A DNA stretch of 5,407 nucleotides from Nocardioides sp. (GCA_021166815.1 JAJPEO010000375.1:1-5407); one strand, 5' to 3'. Counted from the first letter of the stretch, positions 1 through 5,319 are shown. The notes: generated by a model not told the origin, from the sequence alone. Numbers and translations: made by a program.

Positions 1-18
1 CGGCGTCCGCAGCCACGG

Positions 19-906
19 TCACCGCCGCGGGGGCCAGACGGGGACGAGCTCGTCCACGGTGACGTCCGGTTGGGCGAGCAGGTCGGGCTCCTCGACCAGG
101 CGGCGGATGACCTCGGCGGTCTTGGCGAAGTAGAAGCCGTCCGTGGCGCGCTCGTCGAGGGTGTGGGCGACGTCGAGGACCCAGCGGGCGACGACCTGCC
201 CGTCAGCGTCGACGACCGGCTGGCGGGTCGCCCGGCCGAGCGAGACGAAGGCGCTGGCGCTGCCGAGCTCGTAGAGGTGGTGGAAGGGAGGGTCGATGCC
301 GATCGACCCGGCGTTGACGACGTAGACGCTGGTGTAGAGCGGGATCGCCGAGGCCAACCGGGCCGGCAGGGCGTTGTGGTAGTCGAGGAAGCGGATGAGT
401 CCCGCGACGGCGTTGAGCAGCGGACGCGGCCACGACACGAAGAAGTCGATGAGCCGGTCGTCGCCGCCGCGGTGCTGCTCACCGCGCCCGTCGTGGACGG
501 CCTCGCCCACCATGCGGCGTACGTCCTCGACGCTCTCGCGGCCGGTGAACACGAGCCTGACCTCCGACTCGACCGCCTCGTCGGTCATCGCCTTCTTGAC
601 GATGAAGGAGATGCTGATGTCCTTGTGCTGGTAGGTGCGGCGGCCGACGACGAAGCGGTTGACCTCGGGTCGTAGCCGCACCGTGCGTGCGATCGCGGTC
701 AGGAAGACGTGGAAGAGGGTCAGCCGGTCGGCGGGCGCACGGTCGCGGTTCGCGTCCTCGAGCCAGGCCAGGAGCGCGTCGACCTCCATGCGCTGCGAGA
801 AGTAGACGATCGACTCGGTGCGCGTGGGCATGACGTACGGCACGACCCGTCGCAGTCCGGGCAGGTCGGTGACCTCGGTGCCGTCGGCACGCTTCCTGAA
901 CACCAC
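19..906 (-). CDS. 2-oxoacid dehydrogenase E2 / CAT-fold acyltransferase-like protein (295 aa)
   Basis: The protein resembles the catalytic domain of 2-oxoacid dehydrogenase E2 acyltransferases (chloramphenicol-acetyltransferase fold) but stands alone, with no lipoyl or E1/E3-binding domain. Supporting segments are residues 64-92 (helix with LFHVFLTAIARTVRLRPEVN, then GRRTYQ), 95-105 (DISISFIVKKA), 193-225 (SVYVVNAGSIGID, then HHLYELGSASAFVSLG) and the C-terminal DERATDG at 251-257, which sits where E2 enzymes have DHRxxDG. The catalytic His is therefore Glu252, while the Asp and Gly at the motif's end are kept. I recall the same DER..DGFYFAK signature in a widespread family of stand-alone homologues, so this is probably a family trait and not damage. 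Acyl transfer by the classical mechanism is doubtful and the substrate is unknown. The first codon is GTG at 906, followed by a second GTG at 903; no Shine-Dalgarno is seen, but a -10-like box lies 6 nt upstream. The gene lies downstream of tRNA-His on the same strand, separated from it by a terminator. The fold is a confident call; the function is not. Confidence 0.85.
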   Translation of the reverse strand: MVFRKRADGTEVTDLPGLRRVVPYVMPTRTESIVYFSQRMEVDALLAWLEDANRDRAPADRLTLFHVFLTAIARTVRLRPEVNRFVVGRRTYQHKDISISFIVKKAMTDEAVESEVRLVFTGRESVEDVRRMVGEAVHDGRGEQHRGGDDRLIDFFVSWPRPLLNAVAGLIRFLDYHNALPARLASAIPLYTSVYVVNAGSIGIDPPFHHLYELGSASAFVSLGRATRQPVVDADGQVVARWVLDVAHTLDERATDGFYFAKTAEVIRRLVEEPDLLAQPDVTVDELVPVWPPRR

Positions 907-912
907 GGTCCG

Positions 913-918
913 ACCCTA
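913..918 (-). promoter_or_regulatory. Putative -10 box (TAGGGT) for a leaderless transcript
   Basis: On the minus strand TAGGGT fits the actinobacterial -10 pattern TANNNT. It ends 6 nt before the GTG start at 906, the distance expected if transcription starts at or next to the start codon. No convincing -35 hexamer is seen upstream. This is inference from position and pattern. Confidence 0.45.
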
Positions 919-970
919 GCCACCGTGCGACCTCGCGGGTGCCGAATCGCGCGGCACGCGCCGGGAGCAG

Positions 971-1009
971 TCGAGCCCCTGACCGCATCTCTGCAGGTCA
1001 GGGGCTCGA
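971..1009 (-). terminator. Hairpin terminator downstream of tRNA-His
   Basis: A perfect 14-bp inverted repeat (971-984, TCGAGCCCCTGACC, with 996-1009) encloses an 11-nt loop. It begins 7 bp beyond the CCA end of tRNA-His and precedes the 295-aa gene on the same strand. There is no T-run after the stem on the minus strand, as is common for actinobacterial terminators. It should insulate the acyltransferase-like gene from tRNA readthrough. Confidence 0.8.
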
Positions 1010-1015
1010 TCTGGT

Positions 1016-1092
1016 TGGGGTGAGTAACGGGACTTGAACCCGCGACATCCGCGACCACAACGCGGCGCTCTACCAGCTGAGCTATACCCACC
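1016..1092 (-). tRNA. tRNA-His (anticodon GTG)
   Basis: The minus strand folds into a full cloverleaf: acceptor GTGGGTA/TACTCAC, D stem GCTC/GAGC, anticodon stem CCGCG/CGCGG around TTGTGGT (anticodon GTG, His), a 5-nt variable loop, and T stem GCGGG/CCCGT around TTCAAGT. An extra G at 1092 (position -1) faces C73 at 1019, the hallmark of bacterial tRNA-His. CCA is encoded at 1018-1016. The gene lies 43 bp downstream of the orn stop on the same strand and is followed by a strong hairpin. Confidence 0.97.
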
Positions 1093-1095
1093 ATG

Positions 1096-1114
1096 CCTCA
1101 CGGAATCCGTGAGG
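1096..1114. repeat. Perfect 9-bp palindrome in the tRNA-His leader
   Basis: CCTCACGGA and TCCGTGAGG flank a single A. The element lies between the orn stop and the mature 5' end of tRNA-His, beginning 4 bp from the tRNA. The centre is too short for an ordinary hairpin loop, though the innermost pairs could open to form one. It may be the 3' end structure of orn mRNA, a processing signal in the pre-tRNA leader, or a protein-binding site. Confidence 0.55.
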
Positions 1115-1123
1115 ACGACGAGA

Positions 1124-1129
1124 AGTGTA
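1124..1129 (-). promoter_or_regulatory. Possible -10 box (TACACT) for tRNA-His
   Basis: TACACT on the minus strand fits TANNNT and would start transcription near 1117, giving a leader of about 25 nt that contains the palindrome at 1096-1114. No good -35 is seen; it would fall inside the end of orn. Cotranscription with orn is the alternative. Confidence 0.3.
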
Positions 1130-1135
1130 GGACAC

Positions 1136-1786
1136 TCAGCTCCCAGACTCCGCATCGGCACCCGGCTCCGCCGCGCCGGTGAGACCGGTCAGCGAGCCGG
1201 CATGGCGTGCCGCGATCTCCTTGGCGGTCGCGCTGTCGACGCCGGGCGGAGGGAGGAACACCGCCTCGCGGTAGTAGCGCAGCTCCTCGATGCTCTCCTG
1301 GATGTCGGCCAGGGCGCGGTGGTTGCCGCGCTTGGCCGGAGCCGCGAAGTAGGCACGGGGGTACCAGCGCCGGGAGAGCTCCTTGATGGAGGAGACGTCG
1401 ACGATGCGGTAGTGCAGGAACGACTCGAGGTCGGGCATGTCGCGGGCGATGAAGGCCCGGTCGGTGCCGACGGTGTTGCCGGCGAGCGGCGGGCGGCTCC
1501 CGACGGAGCAGTGCTCGCGGACGTAGGCGAGGACCTGGTCCTGGGCCTCGGCGAGGGTGACGCCCTTCTCGAGCTCGGCGAGCAGGCCGGACTTGTCGTG
1601 CATGTCGCGCACGAACTCGATCATCTGCTCCAGCGCCTCGGCCGGGGGCTTGATGATGACGTCGACGCCGTCACCCAGGACGTTGAGGTCGAAGTCGGTC
1701 ACCAGGGCCGCCACCTCGATCAGGGCGTCGGCACCCAGGTCGAGCCCGGTCATCTCGCAGTCGATCCACACCAGTCTGTCGCTCAC
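1136..1786 (-). CDS. orn: Oligoribonuclease (DEDDh 3'-5' exoribonuclease)
   Basis: Orn degrades the 2-5-nt RNA fragments (nanoRNA), including linearised c-di-nucleotides, left by other RNases in the cytoplasm. All DEDDh motifs are present: Exo [11 protein letters not shown] (Asp9, Glu11), Exo [11 protein letters not shown] (Asp109), and Exo [21 protein letters not shown] (His156, Asp161). The protein has 216 residues, while E. coli Orn has 181. The extra length is a C-terminal tail from about 181, rich in Ala, Gly, Ser and Glu, with no recognised domain. Translation starts at GTG 1786; no strong Shine-Dalgarno is present, but TAGGGT lies 8 nt upstream, suggesting a leaderless or very short-leader mRNA. 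The gene is divergent from the MauE-like operon, and tRNA-His follows it on the same strand. Confidence 0.97.
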   Translation of the reverse strand: MSDRLVWIDCEMTGLDLGADALIEVAALVTDFDLNVLGDGVDVIIKPPAEALEQMIEFVRDMHDKSGLLAELEKGVTLAEAQDQVLAYVREHCSVGSRPPLAGNTVGTDRAFIARDMPDLESFLHYRIVDVSSIKELSRRWYPRAYFAAPAKRGNHRALADIQESIEELRYYREAVFLPPPGVDSATAKEIAARHAGSLTGLTGAAEPGADAESGS

Positions 1787-1794
1787 GGCCGACC

Positions 1795-1800
1795 ACCCTA
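1795..1800 (-). promoter_or_regulatory. Putative -10 box (TAGGGT) for orn
   Basis: TAGGGT on the minus strand ends 8 nt before the GTG start of orn, the spacing expected for transcription starting at or just ahead of the start codon. No clear -35 is seen. It forms the left half of a divergent promoter pair with the box at 1864-1869. Confidence 0.45.
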
Positions 1801-1863
1801 CCCAGCGGAGTCGGTGAGACGTCCGTCACGCCACCTTCTCAGTCGAACTTCAGGGCGCCCGCC

Positions 1864-1869
1864 TAGGCT
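1864..1869 (+). promoter_or_regulatory. Putative -10 box (TAGGCT) for the redox operon
   Basis: TAGGCT fits TANNNT and ends 7 nt before ATG 1877. No Shine-Dalgarno lies between, so a leaderless mRNA is likely. No strong -35 is visible 16-18 nt upstream. It is the mirror of the orn box within the 90-bp divergent gap. Confidence 0.45.
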
Positions 1870-1876
1870 CTGGGCC

Positions 1877-2380
1877 ATGAAGGACTGGATCGGGCTCGTT
1901 GCGCGACTGGTGACCGGGGGCGTCTGGCTGGTGGCCGGCGCGCTCAAGCTTCCCGACCCGGCCTCGAGCGTCCGGGCCGTGCGCGCCTACGACCTGCTCC
2001 CCGAAGCCGTCGTACCCACCGTCGGGCACCTGCTGCCGGCCATCGAGGTCGCCATCGGTCTGCTGCTGGTCCTGGGTGTGCTCACCCGCTTCGCGTCGGT
2101 GGTGTCGGCGCTGCTGTTCATCGCCTTCATCATCGGCATCGCCTCGGCCTGGGCCAGGGGCCTGCAGATCGACTGCGGCTGCTTCGGCGGTGGTGGGTAC
2201 GACGCCGAGGCGGAGTCGAAGTACCCCTGGGACATCGCCCGTGACGTGGGACTTCTGGCATTGTCGGGGTGGCTCGTGGTGCGCCCCCGATCGAAGTGGG
2301 CCCTGGACCGGCTGCTGTTCCGCAGCACATCCGACCTGAGCTGTGACGAGAGGAACGTCCATGTCGAAGAACACGCCTGA
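1877..2380 (+). CDS. MauE/DoxX-family redox-associated membrane protein (167 aa)
   Basis: This is a small integral membrane protein with four likely helices at about residues 6-23, 48-68, 71-93 and 119-136. The N-terminal helix ends in the GALKL segment typical of DoxX/MauE proteins. After helix 3 comes DCGCFGGG (Cys100, Cys102), the CxC motif typical of the MauE branch. Related proteins are thought to take part in disulfide handling for partner thioredoxin-like proteins, and here a CPAC thioredoxin-fold protein follows directly with a 20-bp overlap. A third Cys (156) lies in the cytoplasmic or peripheral tail. The ATG at 1877 was chosen because it opens the first helix; the same frame stays open upstream, but there it is antisense to orn and has no membrane character. 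The direction of electron flow cannot be read from the sequence. Confidence 0.88.
   Translation: MKDWIGLVARLVTGGVWLVAGALKLPDPASSVRAVRAYDLLPEAVVPTVGHLLPAIEVAIGLLLVLGVLTRFASVVSALLFIAFIIGIASAWARGLQIDCGCFGGGGYDAEAESKYPWDIARDVGLLALSGWLVVRPRSKWALDRLLFRSTSDLSCDERNVHVEEHA
2348..2354 (+). promoter_or_regulatory. Ribosome binding site of the DsbA-like gene
   Basis: GAGAGGA lies 6 nt before ATG 2361 and inside the end of the MauE-like gene. It favours ATG 2361 over the in-frame GTG at 2343, which lies upstream of this site. Confidence 0.75.
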
Positions 2381-3116
2381 ACGCCGTGCCGCGCGTGCGC
2401 AGCGAGCCGCGGAGGCGCTCAAGGCGCAGCAGGCCGCCGAGCGCAAGCGCAACCTGATGGTGGGCGGCGCCGTCGGTGCCGTGGTCCTGGTCATCATCGG
2501 CCTGCTCTACTTCGCGCTGAACGCCAAGGACGACACCGGCAAGAACGCCAAGGACGAGCCGACCATCGCCGCCAACGGCGAGATCGCCGGCGAGATCGAC
2601 GGCTTCGGCGTCGTCGTCGGTGACCCCGGGGCACCCGACACCGTCACCATCTACGAGGACCTCCAGTGCCCGGCGTGCGCCAGCCTGGAGACCCAGGTCG
2701 GTGAGCAGGTCGCCGCGGCGATCGCCGAGGGCCGGATCAGGGTCGACTACCGCATGGTGTCCTTCCTCGACCGCGCCTCGACCAACGACTACTCCTCGCG
2801 GGCGATGAACGCGCTGCTCGTGGTGCTGGAGGAGGCCGGGCCCGATGCCTTCCTCAAGCTGCACGACGACCTGTACGCCAATCAGCCCGGCGAGGGCGGT
2901 GCCGGTTTCGAGGACGACGAGCTGATCGACCGGGCGGTCCAGGCCGGCGCGGTGGAGGCCGACATCCGTCCGGGCATCGAGGACAAGGTCTACGACCAGT
3001 GGATCAAGAACGCCACCGACCAGATGTCCAAGGACGGCGTCAACGCCACCCCGACCATCCGCATCAACGGCGAGGACGCGGACGGCCAGAAGCTGGTCGA
3101 GCTGCTCCAGAAGTGA
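2361..3116 (+). CDS. Membrane-anchored DsbA/thioredoxin-like protein (251 aa)
   Basis: This is an extracytoplasmic thiol-disulfide oxidoreductase of the DsbA-like (Thioredoxin_4) type. Residues 1-31 are basic and Ala-rich, likely a cytoplasmic helix or short coiled coil. Residues 32-53 form one transmembrane anchor (N-in, C-out), and 55-78 a polar linker. The thioredoxin-fold domain follows with active site CPAC (Cys103, Cys106) after TIYEDLQ, an inserted helical region, and the cis-proline loop NATPTIRING (Pro231). The overlap with the upstream MauE-like membrane protein suggests the two act as a redox pair, one recharging or being served by the other. The start is set by the GAGAGGA site. 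Its last bases form GTGA with the start of the deaminase gene. Whether it oxidises, reduces or isomerises substrates is not known. Confidence 0.92.
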   Translation: MSKNTPERRAARAQRAAEALKAQQAAERKRNLMVGGAVGAVVLVIIGLLYFALNAKDDTGKNAKDEPTIAANGEIAGEIDGFGVVVGDPGAPDTVTIYEDLQCPACASLETQVGEQVAAAIAEGRIRVDYRMVSFLDRASTNDYSSRAMNALLVVLEEAGPDAFLKLHDDLYANQPGEGGAGFEDDELIDRAVQAGAVEADIRPGIEDKVYDQWIKNATDQMSKDGVNATPTIRINGEDADGQKLVELLQK

Positions 3117-4129
3117 ACCTCTCCGAGTTCGTCGCAGGGCTGCCGAAGGCCGAGCTCCACGTCCACCACGTGGGCTCGGCCAGCCCGCGCATCGTGCAGG
3201 AGCTGGCGCTGCGCCACCCCAGCAGCCCGGTGCCGACTGACCCCGAGGCGTTGGCGGAGTTCTTCCAGTTCTCCGACTTCGCCCACTTCATCGACGTCTA
3301 CCTCGCCGTGGTCGACCTGGTGCGCACGCCCGAGGACGTCCGGACCCTGACCTACGAGGTCGCCAGGGAGATGGCACAGGGCCAGAACCTGCGCTATGCC
3401 GAGCTCACCTGCACCCCGCACACGTCGGTGATCCGTGGCATCCCCATCGAGGGCTACACCGAGGCCATCGAGGACGCGCGGGTCGCCGCGGAGCGTGACT
3501 TCGGCCTCGTGCTCCGGTGGATCTACGACATCCCCGGCGAGCTCGGCGTGGAGGCTGCCGACGCGACCTTGGCGTACGCGCTGGAACACCGCACCGATGC
3601 CCTGGTCGGCTTCGGCCTGGGCGGACCCGAGATCGGCGTGCCCCGGCCGCAGTTCGAGCGCCACTTCCGCATGGCCTCGGCCGCCGGCCTGCACTCGGTG
3701 CCCCATGCGGGGGAGACGACCGGCGCGCAGACGGTCTGGGACGCGGTTCGGCTGCTGGGGGCCCAGCGCATCGGCCACGGCTGCTCCGCCGCCGACGACC
3801 CGGCCCTGCTCGCGCACCTCGCCGAGCACGGCATCACCGTGGAGGTCTGCCCGACCTCCAACCTCGCCACGCGGGCCGTCGAGCGCCTCGAGGACCATCC
3901 GCTGCACACCTTCGTGCAGGCGGGCGTGCCGGTGACGATCAACTCCGACGACCCGCCGATGTTCGCCACGTCGCTCAACCGCGAGTACGAGGTCGCGGCC
4001 GGGATGCTCGGTCTCGACGAGCAGGGGGTGGCCGACCTGGCACGCAACGCCGTACGGGCCTCGTTCGCCCCTGAGGACGTGAAGGCGCGGATCCTGGGCG
4101 AGATCGACGCCTACGTCGACGGCGCCTGA
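3113..4129 (+). CDS. add: Adenosine deaminase family protein; possible aminodeoxyfutalosine deaminase (338 aa)
   Basis: This is a zinc-dependent amidohydrolase that deaminates a 6-aminopurine nucleoside or base. The catalytic set is complete: HVH (His16, His18) after LPKAEL, HAGE (His198, Glu201), IGHG (His222) and NSDDPPMF (Asp279, Asp280). Several substrate-site motifs differ from classical adenosine deaminase: HVHHVGSA in place of HxHLxG, GLGGPE (169-173) in place of the usual DLAGDE, and SDDPPMF in place of TDDPG. From memory, these match Streptomyces proteins shown or proposed to deaminate 6-aminodeoxyfutalosine in menaquinone synthesis, so the symbol add marks the family only. The start is GTG 3113, overlapping the TGA of the DsbA-like gene (GTGA), followed by NLSEFVAGLPKAELH. 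Coupled translation with the redox pair is likely, but no functional link is obvious. A hairpin at 4138-4168 ends the operon. Confidence 0.9.
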   Translation: MNLSEFVAGLPKAELHVHHVGSASPRIVQELALRHPSSPVPTDPEALAEFFQFSDFAHFIDVYLAVVDLVRTPEDVRTLTYEVAREMAQGQNLRYAELTCTPHTSVIRGIPIEGYTEAIEDARVAAERDFGLVLRWIYDIPGELGVEAADATLAYALEHRTDALVGFGLGGPEIGVPRPQFERHFRMASAAGLHSVPHAGETTGAQTVWDAVRLLGAQRIGHGCSAADDPALLAHLAEHGITVEVCPTSNLATRAVERLEDHPLHTFVQAGVPVTINSDDPPMFATSLNREYEVAAGMLGLDEQGVADLARNAVRASFAPEDVKARILGEIDAYVDGA

Positions 4130-4137
4130 GACGCGAT

Positions 4138-4168
4138 CGGACCTGCGGTCTCATACTCCGCAGGTCCG
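4138..4168. terminator. Bidirectional hairpin terminator
   Basis: A perfect 11-bp inverted repeat (4138-4148 CGGACCTGCGG with 4158-4168) has a 9-nt loop and no T-run. It starts 8 bp after the deaminase stop, in the 98-bp gap between convergent genes, so it may serve both the deaminase operon and the thioesterase-like gene. The rest of the gap (4169-4227) holds only short GC-rich palindromes such as 4185-4194. Confidence 0.75.
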
Positions 4169-4227
4169 TGGGTCGATGGTGACCGGCCCGGGCCTGCGGA
4201 TCGGGGAGGCGCGCCGCGTGTCGGCGC

Positions 4228-5058
4228 TCACACCCGCGAGGTGCGGTTGCCCTCGTCGTCGAAGTCGTGCTTCTGGAAGTCGACCGTGCGCTTGGCGTTG
4301 CTCAGCGCCGTGACCATCGAGTGCCCGATCGCGCCCGCGCGGTCGTGGACGGTGCACACGCCGACGGCGATGCCGTCCTCGCCCGTCCAGTGCTCCGCGC
4401 GCAGGCCGATCTCGAGCCCCTGCGGCAGGCGGGCGAGGGAGAGGGTGATGTCGGTGTTGATGTACTGCACGCCCTTGTCGCCCCAGTTGCACACCATGCT
4501 CGTGGAGTCGGCGACCGCGGCCACGGACTGGAACGGCGTGGGCTCCTCGTCCTTCACGACGGGGACGACGTAGGTCCAGCTCTCGTGGCGACCGGCGTTC
4601 TGGTGGGCCTTGAAGTCCTGGGCCCAGCCGATGTCGCTGCGGAACCACGGGATGTCCGGTCCCGTCATCGGGGGGACGACGTCGACCGGAGGAGGCGTGG
4701 GCAGGTCGGTGGGGCGCCAGACCGTGCCGTCGGGGTCCTCGCTCGGGCGCAGCCACACCGCGGTCGCCCGGGCGCGCATCTGGCCGTCCTGGACGAGGCG
4801 CGACTCCACCAGCGCCAGTCGAGAGCCCTCGCGCAGCACCGAGGTCTCCACCGTGACCGGATCCATCGTCGCCGGCATGAACAGGTCGACGGTCCAGCGC
4901 GCCGGGCGAAGATCCTCGCGCGTCATCGCGTGCTCCATGCCGCGCGCCAGGGCGCCACTGATCGCCACGCCGTGCATCTGGTTCTCCGACCACAGGCTGC
5001 GAGCCAGGTCGGTCGGGATGAGGGTGTCGTCGTCGAGGGTGAAGAAGCAGAGATCCAC
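4228..5058 (-). CDS. Acyl-CoA thioesterase-like double-hotdog protein (276 aa)
   Basis: The protein reads as two hotdog domains of the TesB-like thioesterase family. The N-terminal half (about 1-105) has the helix segment SLWSENQMHGVAISGALARG and a strand set ending in RARATAVWLRP. The C-terminal half (about 160-258) has ADSTSMV, YINTDITLSLARLPQG, then GIAVGVCTVHDRAGAIGHSM, typical of this family. It would hydrolyse acyl-CoA esters in the cytoplasm; chain length cannot be told. GTG 5058 is the only workable start: conserved sequence (FFTLDDDTLIPTDLA) begins within five codons, the next Met is residue 28, and the upstream ATG at 5091 lies inside tRNA-Arg. The start codon is one base past the tRNA 3' end, so the gene has no room for its own promoter or a normally spaced Shine-Dalgarno. 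Confidence 0.85.
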   Translation of the reverse strand: MDLCFFTLDDDTLIPTDLARSLWSENQMHGVAISGALARGMEHAMTREDLRPARWTVDLFMPATMDPVTVETSVLREGSRLALVESRLVQDGQMRARATAVWLRPSEDPDGTVWRPTDLPTPPPVDVVPPMTGPDIPWFRSDIGWAQDFKAHQNAGRHESWTYVVPVVKDEEPTPFQSVAAVADSTSMVCNWGDKGVQYINTDITLSLARLPQGLEIGLRAEHWTGEDGIAVGVCTVHDRAGAIGHSMVTALSNAKRTVDFQKHDFDDEGNRTSRV

Positions 5059-5059
5059 G

Positions 5060-5132
5060 CGCCCCCGGCAGGACTCGAACCTGCAACCCACGGATTAGAA
5101 GGCCGTTGCGCTATCCATTGCGCCACGGGGGC
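5060..5132 (-). tRNA. tRNA-Arg (anticodon TCT)
   Basis: The minus strand folds as a 73-nt cloverleaf: acceptor GCCCCCG/CGGGGGC with discriminator G, D stem GCGC/GCGC, anticodon stem ACGGC/TCCGT around CTTCTAA (anticodon TCT, reading AGA), a 5-nt variable loop, and T stem GCAGG/CCTGC around TTCGAGT. The innermost anticodon pair is a C-T mismatch. CCA is not encoded, as the next bases are CGT, so tRNA 3' trimming and CCA addition are needed, unlike tRNA-His in this window. The next base but one begins the GTG start of the thioesterase-like gene on the same strand. Confidence 0.96.
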
Positions 5133-5143
5133 GGGGGGTCGGA

Positions 5144-5171
5144 ATTACAGTCGGGATAACCCTCGGGACAA
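5144..5171 (-). promoter_or_regulatory. Putative promoter of tRNA-Arg and the thioesterase-like gene
   Basis: On the minus strand TTGTCC (5171-5166) and TGTAAT (5149-5144) form -35 and -10 hexamers with a 16-bp spacer, matching the consensus at four and five of six positions. Transcription would start near 5137, about 5 nt ahead of the mature tRNA. The -10 lies inside one arm of the inverted repeat at 5137-5190. Confidence 0.55.
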
Positions 5172-5174
5172 CCC
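5151..5174. repeat. Two tandem 12-bp repeats (TCGGGAYAACCC)
   Basis: TCGGGATAACCC (5151-5162) is followed directly by TCGGGACAACCC (5163-5174), one mismatch apart. They form the centre of the inverted repeat at 5137-5190. Each copy carries, on the minus strand, a TTGTCC or TTATCC hexamer, so a -35 box may have been duplicated. Confidence 0.65.
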
Positions 5175-5190
5175 CGCTGTAGTTCCGACC

Positions 5191-5319
5191 TGACTTCTAA
5201 CCCCGCGGACGAGTATGCCGCAGGCTCCCAGCCGTCGCTGAGCGACCTCGTCCTGTCGTTTGCACGACGTCACAGGATTCGATGGGACAAGATGAAGGAG
5301 ATCCTTCGTCGTCTGCAGT
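5191..5319. other. Noncoding, structured region upstream of hsdM
   Basis: No open frame of note is seen; ATG 5215 runs only eight codons to a stop. There are several short inverted repeats: 5234-5246 (GTCGCT-G-AGCGAC), the overlapping pairs 5251-5256/5272-5277 (TCCTGT/ACAGGA) and 5255-5259/5264-5268, and 5291-5298/5303-5310 (GATGAAGG/CCTTCGTC, one wobble, 4-nt loop). The last one contains AAGGAG, a strong Shine-Dalgarno-like run with no start codon at a suitable distance. TTGCAC at 5260-5265 could be a -35 box, but no good -10 follows. This segment probably holds the promoter and control sites of hsdM. Confidence 0.4.

Larger units (their letters stand above)
5137..5190. repeat. Imperfect 14-bp inverted repeat with a 26-bp centre
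   Basis: GGTCGGAATTACAG (5137-5150) and CTGTAGTTCCGACC (5177-5190) are inverted copies with one mismatch, which would be a G-U pair in plus-strand RNA. The centre is almost filled by two tandem 12-mers. The structure overlaps the proposed tRNA-Arg promoter and lies in the gap between tRNA-Arg and hsdM. It could be an operator, a terminator of leftward transcription, or the trace of a small mobile element. Confidence 0.7.

Noticed and set aside
70..675. 201-codon plus-strand open frame
   Set aside because: It is antisense to the E2-like gene; its composition (Asp/Glu/Val/Gly/Arg-rich) is that of a reverse-strand shadow in high-GC DNA, with no recognisable domain.
1034..1876. The 281 codons open in frame upstream of the MauE-like start
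   Set aside because: They run antisense through tRNA-His and orn, lack membrane or domain character, and are explained by codon bias. Translation is placed at ATG 1877.
2343..2360. GTG 2343 as the start of the DsbA-like gene
   Set aside because: The good ribosome binding site GAGAGGA lies downstream of it and is correctly spaced for ATG 2361.
2990..3907. Long minus-strand open frame opposite the DsbA-like and deaminase genes
   Set aside because: It is a shadow of the deaminase gene with repetitive Gly/Val/Asp/Arg content and no family resemblance.
4208..4215. GGCGCGCC and neighbouring short palindromes after the thioesterase stop
   Set aside because: Short palindromes of G and C are expected by chance at this base composition; only the 11-bp hairpin at 4138-4168 stands out.
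5059..5091. Upstream ATG start (5091) for the thioesterase-like gene
   Set aside because: It lies inside tRNA-Arg, and the added residues (MGCRFESCRGR) are translated tRNA, not protein-like sequence.
4267..5193. 308-codon plus-strand open frame through the thioesterase gene and tRNA-Arg
   Set aside because: It is antisense to the thioesterase-like gene; its PPAGLEPATHGLEG stretch is the familiar artefact of translating the reverse strand of a tRNA.
5192..5208. Partial similarity of CTTCTAAC..CGCGG to the tRNA-Arg anticodon region, a possible attachment-site remnant
   Set aside because: The match is short and broken and is on the opposite strand to the tRNA. It does not include the tRNA 3' end used by most integrases.
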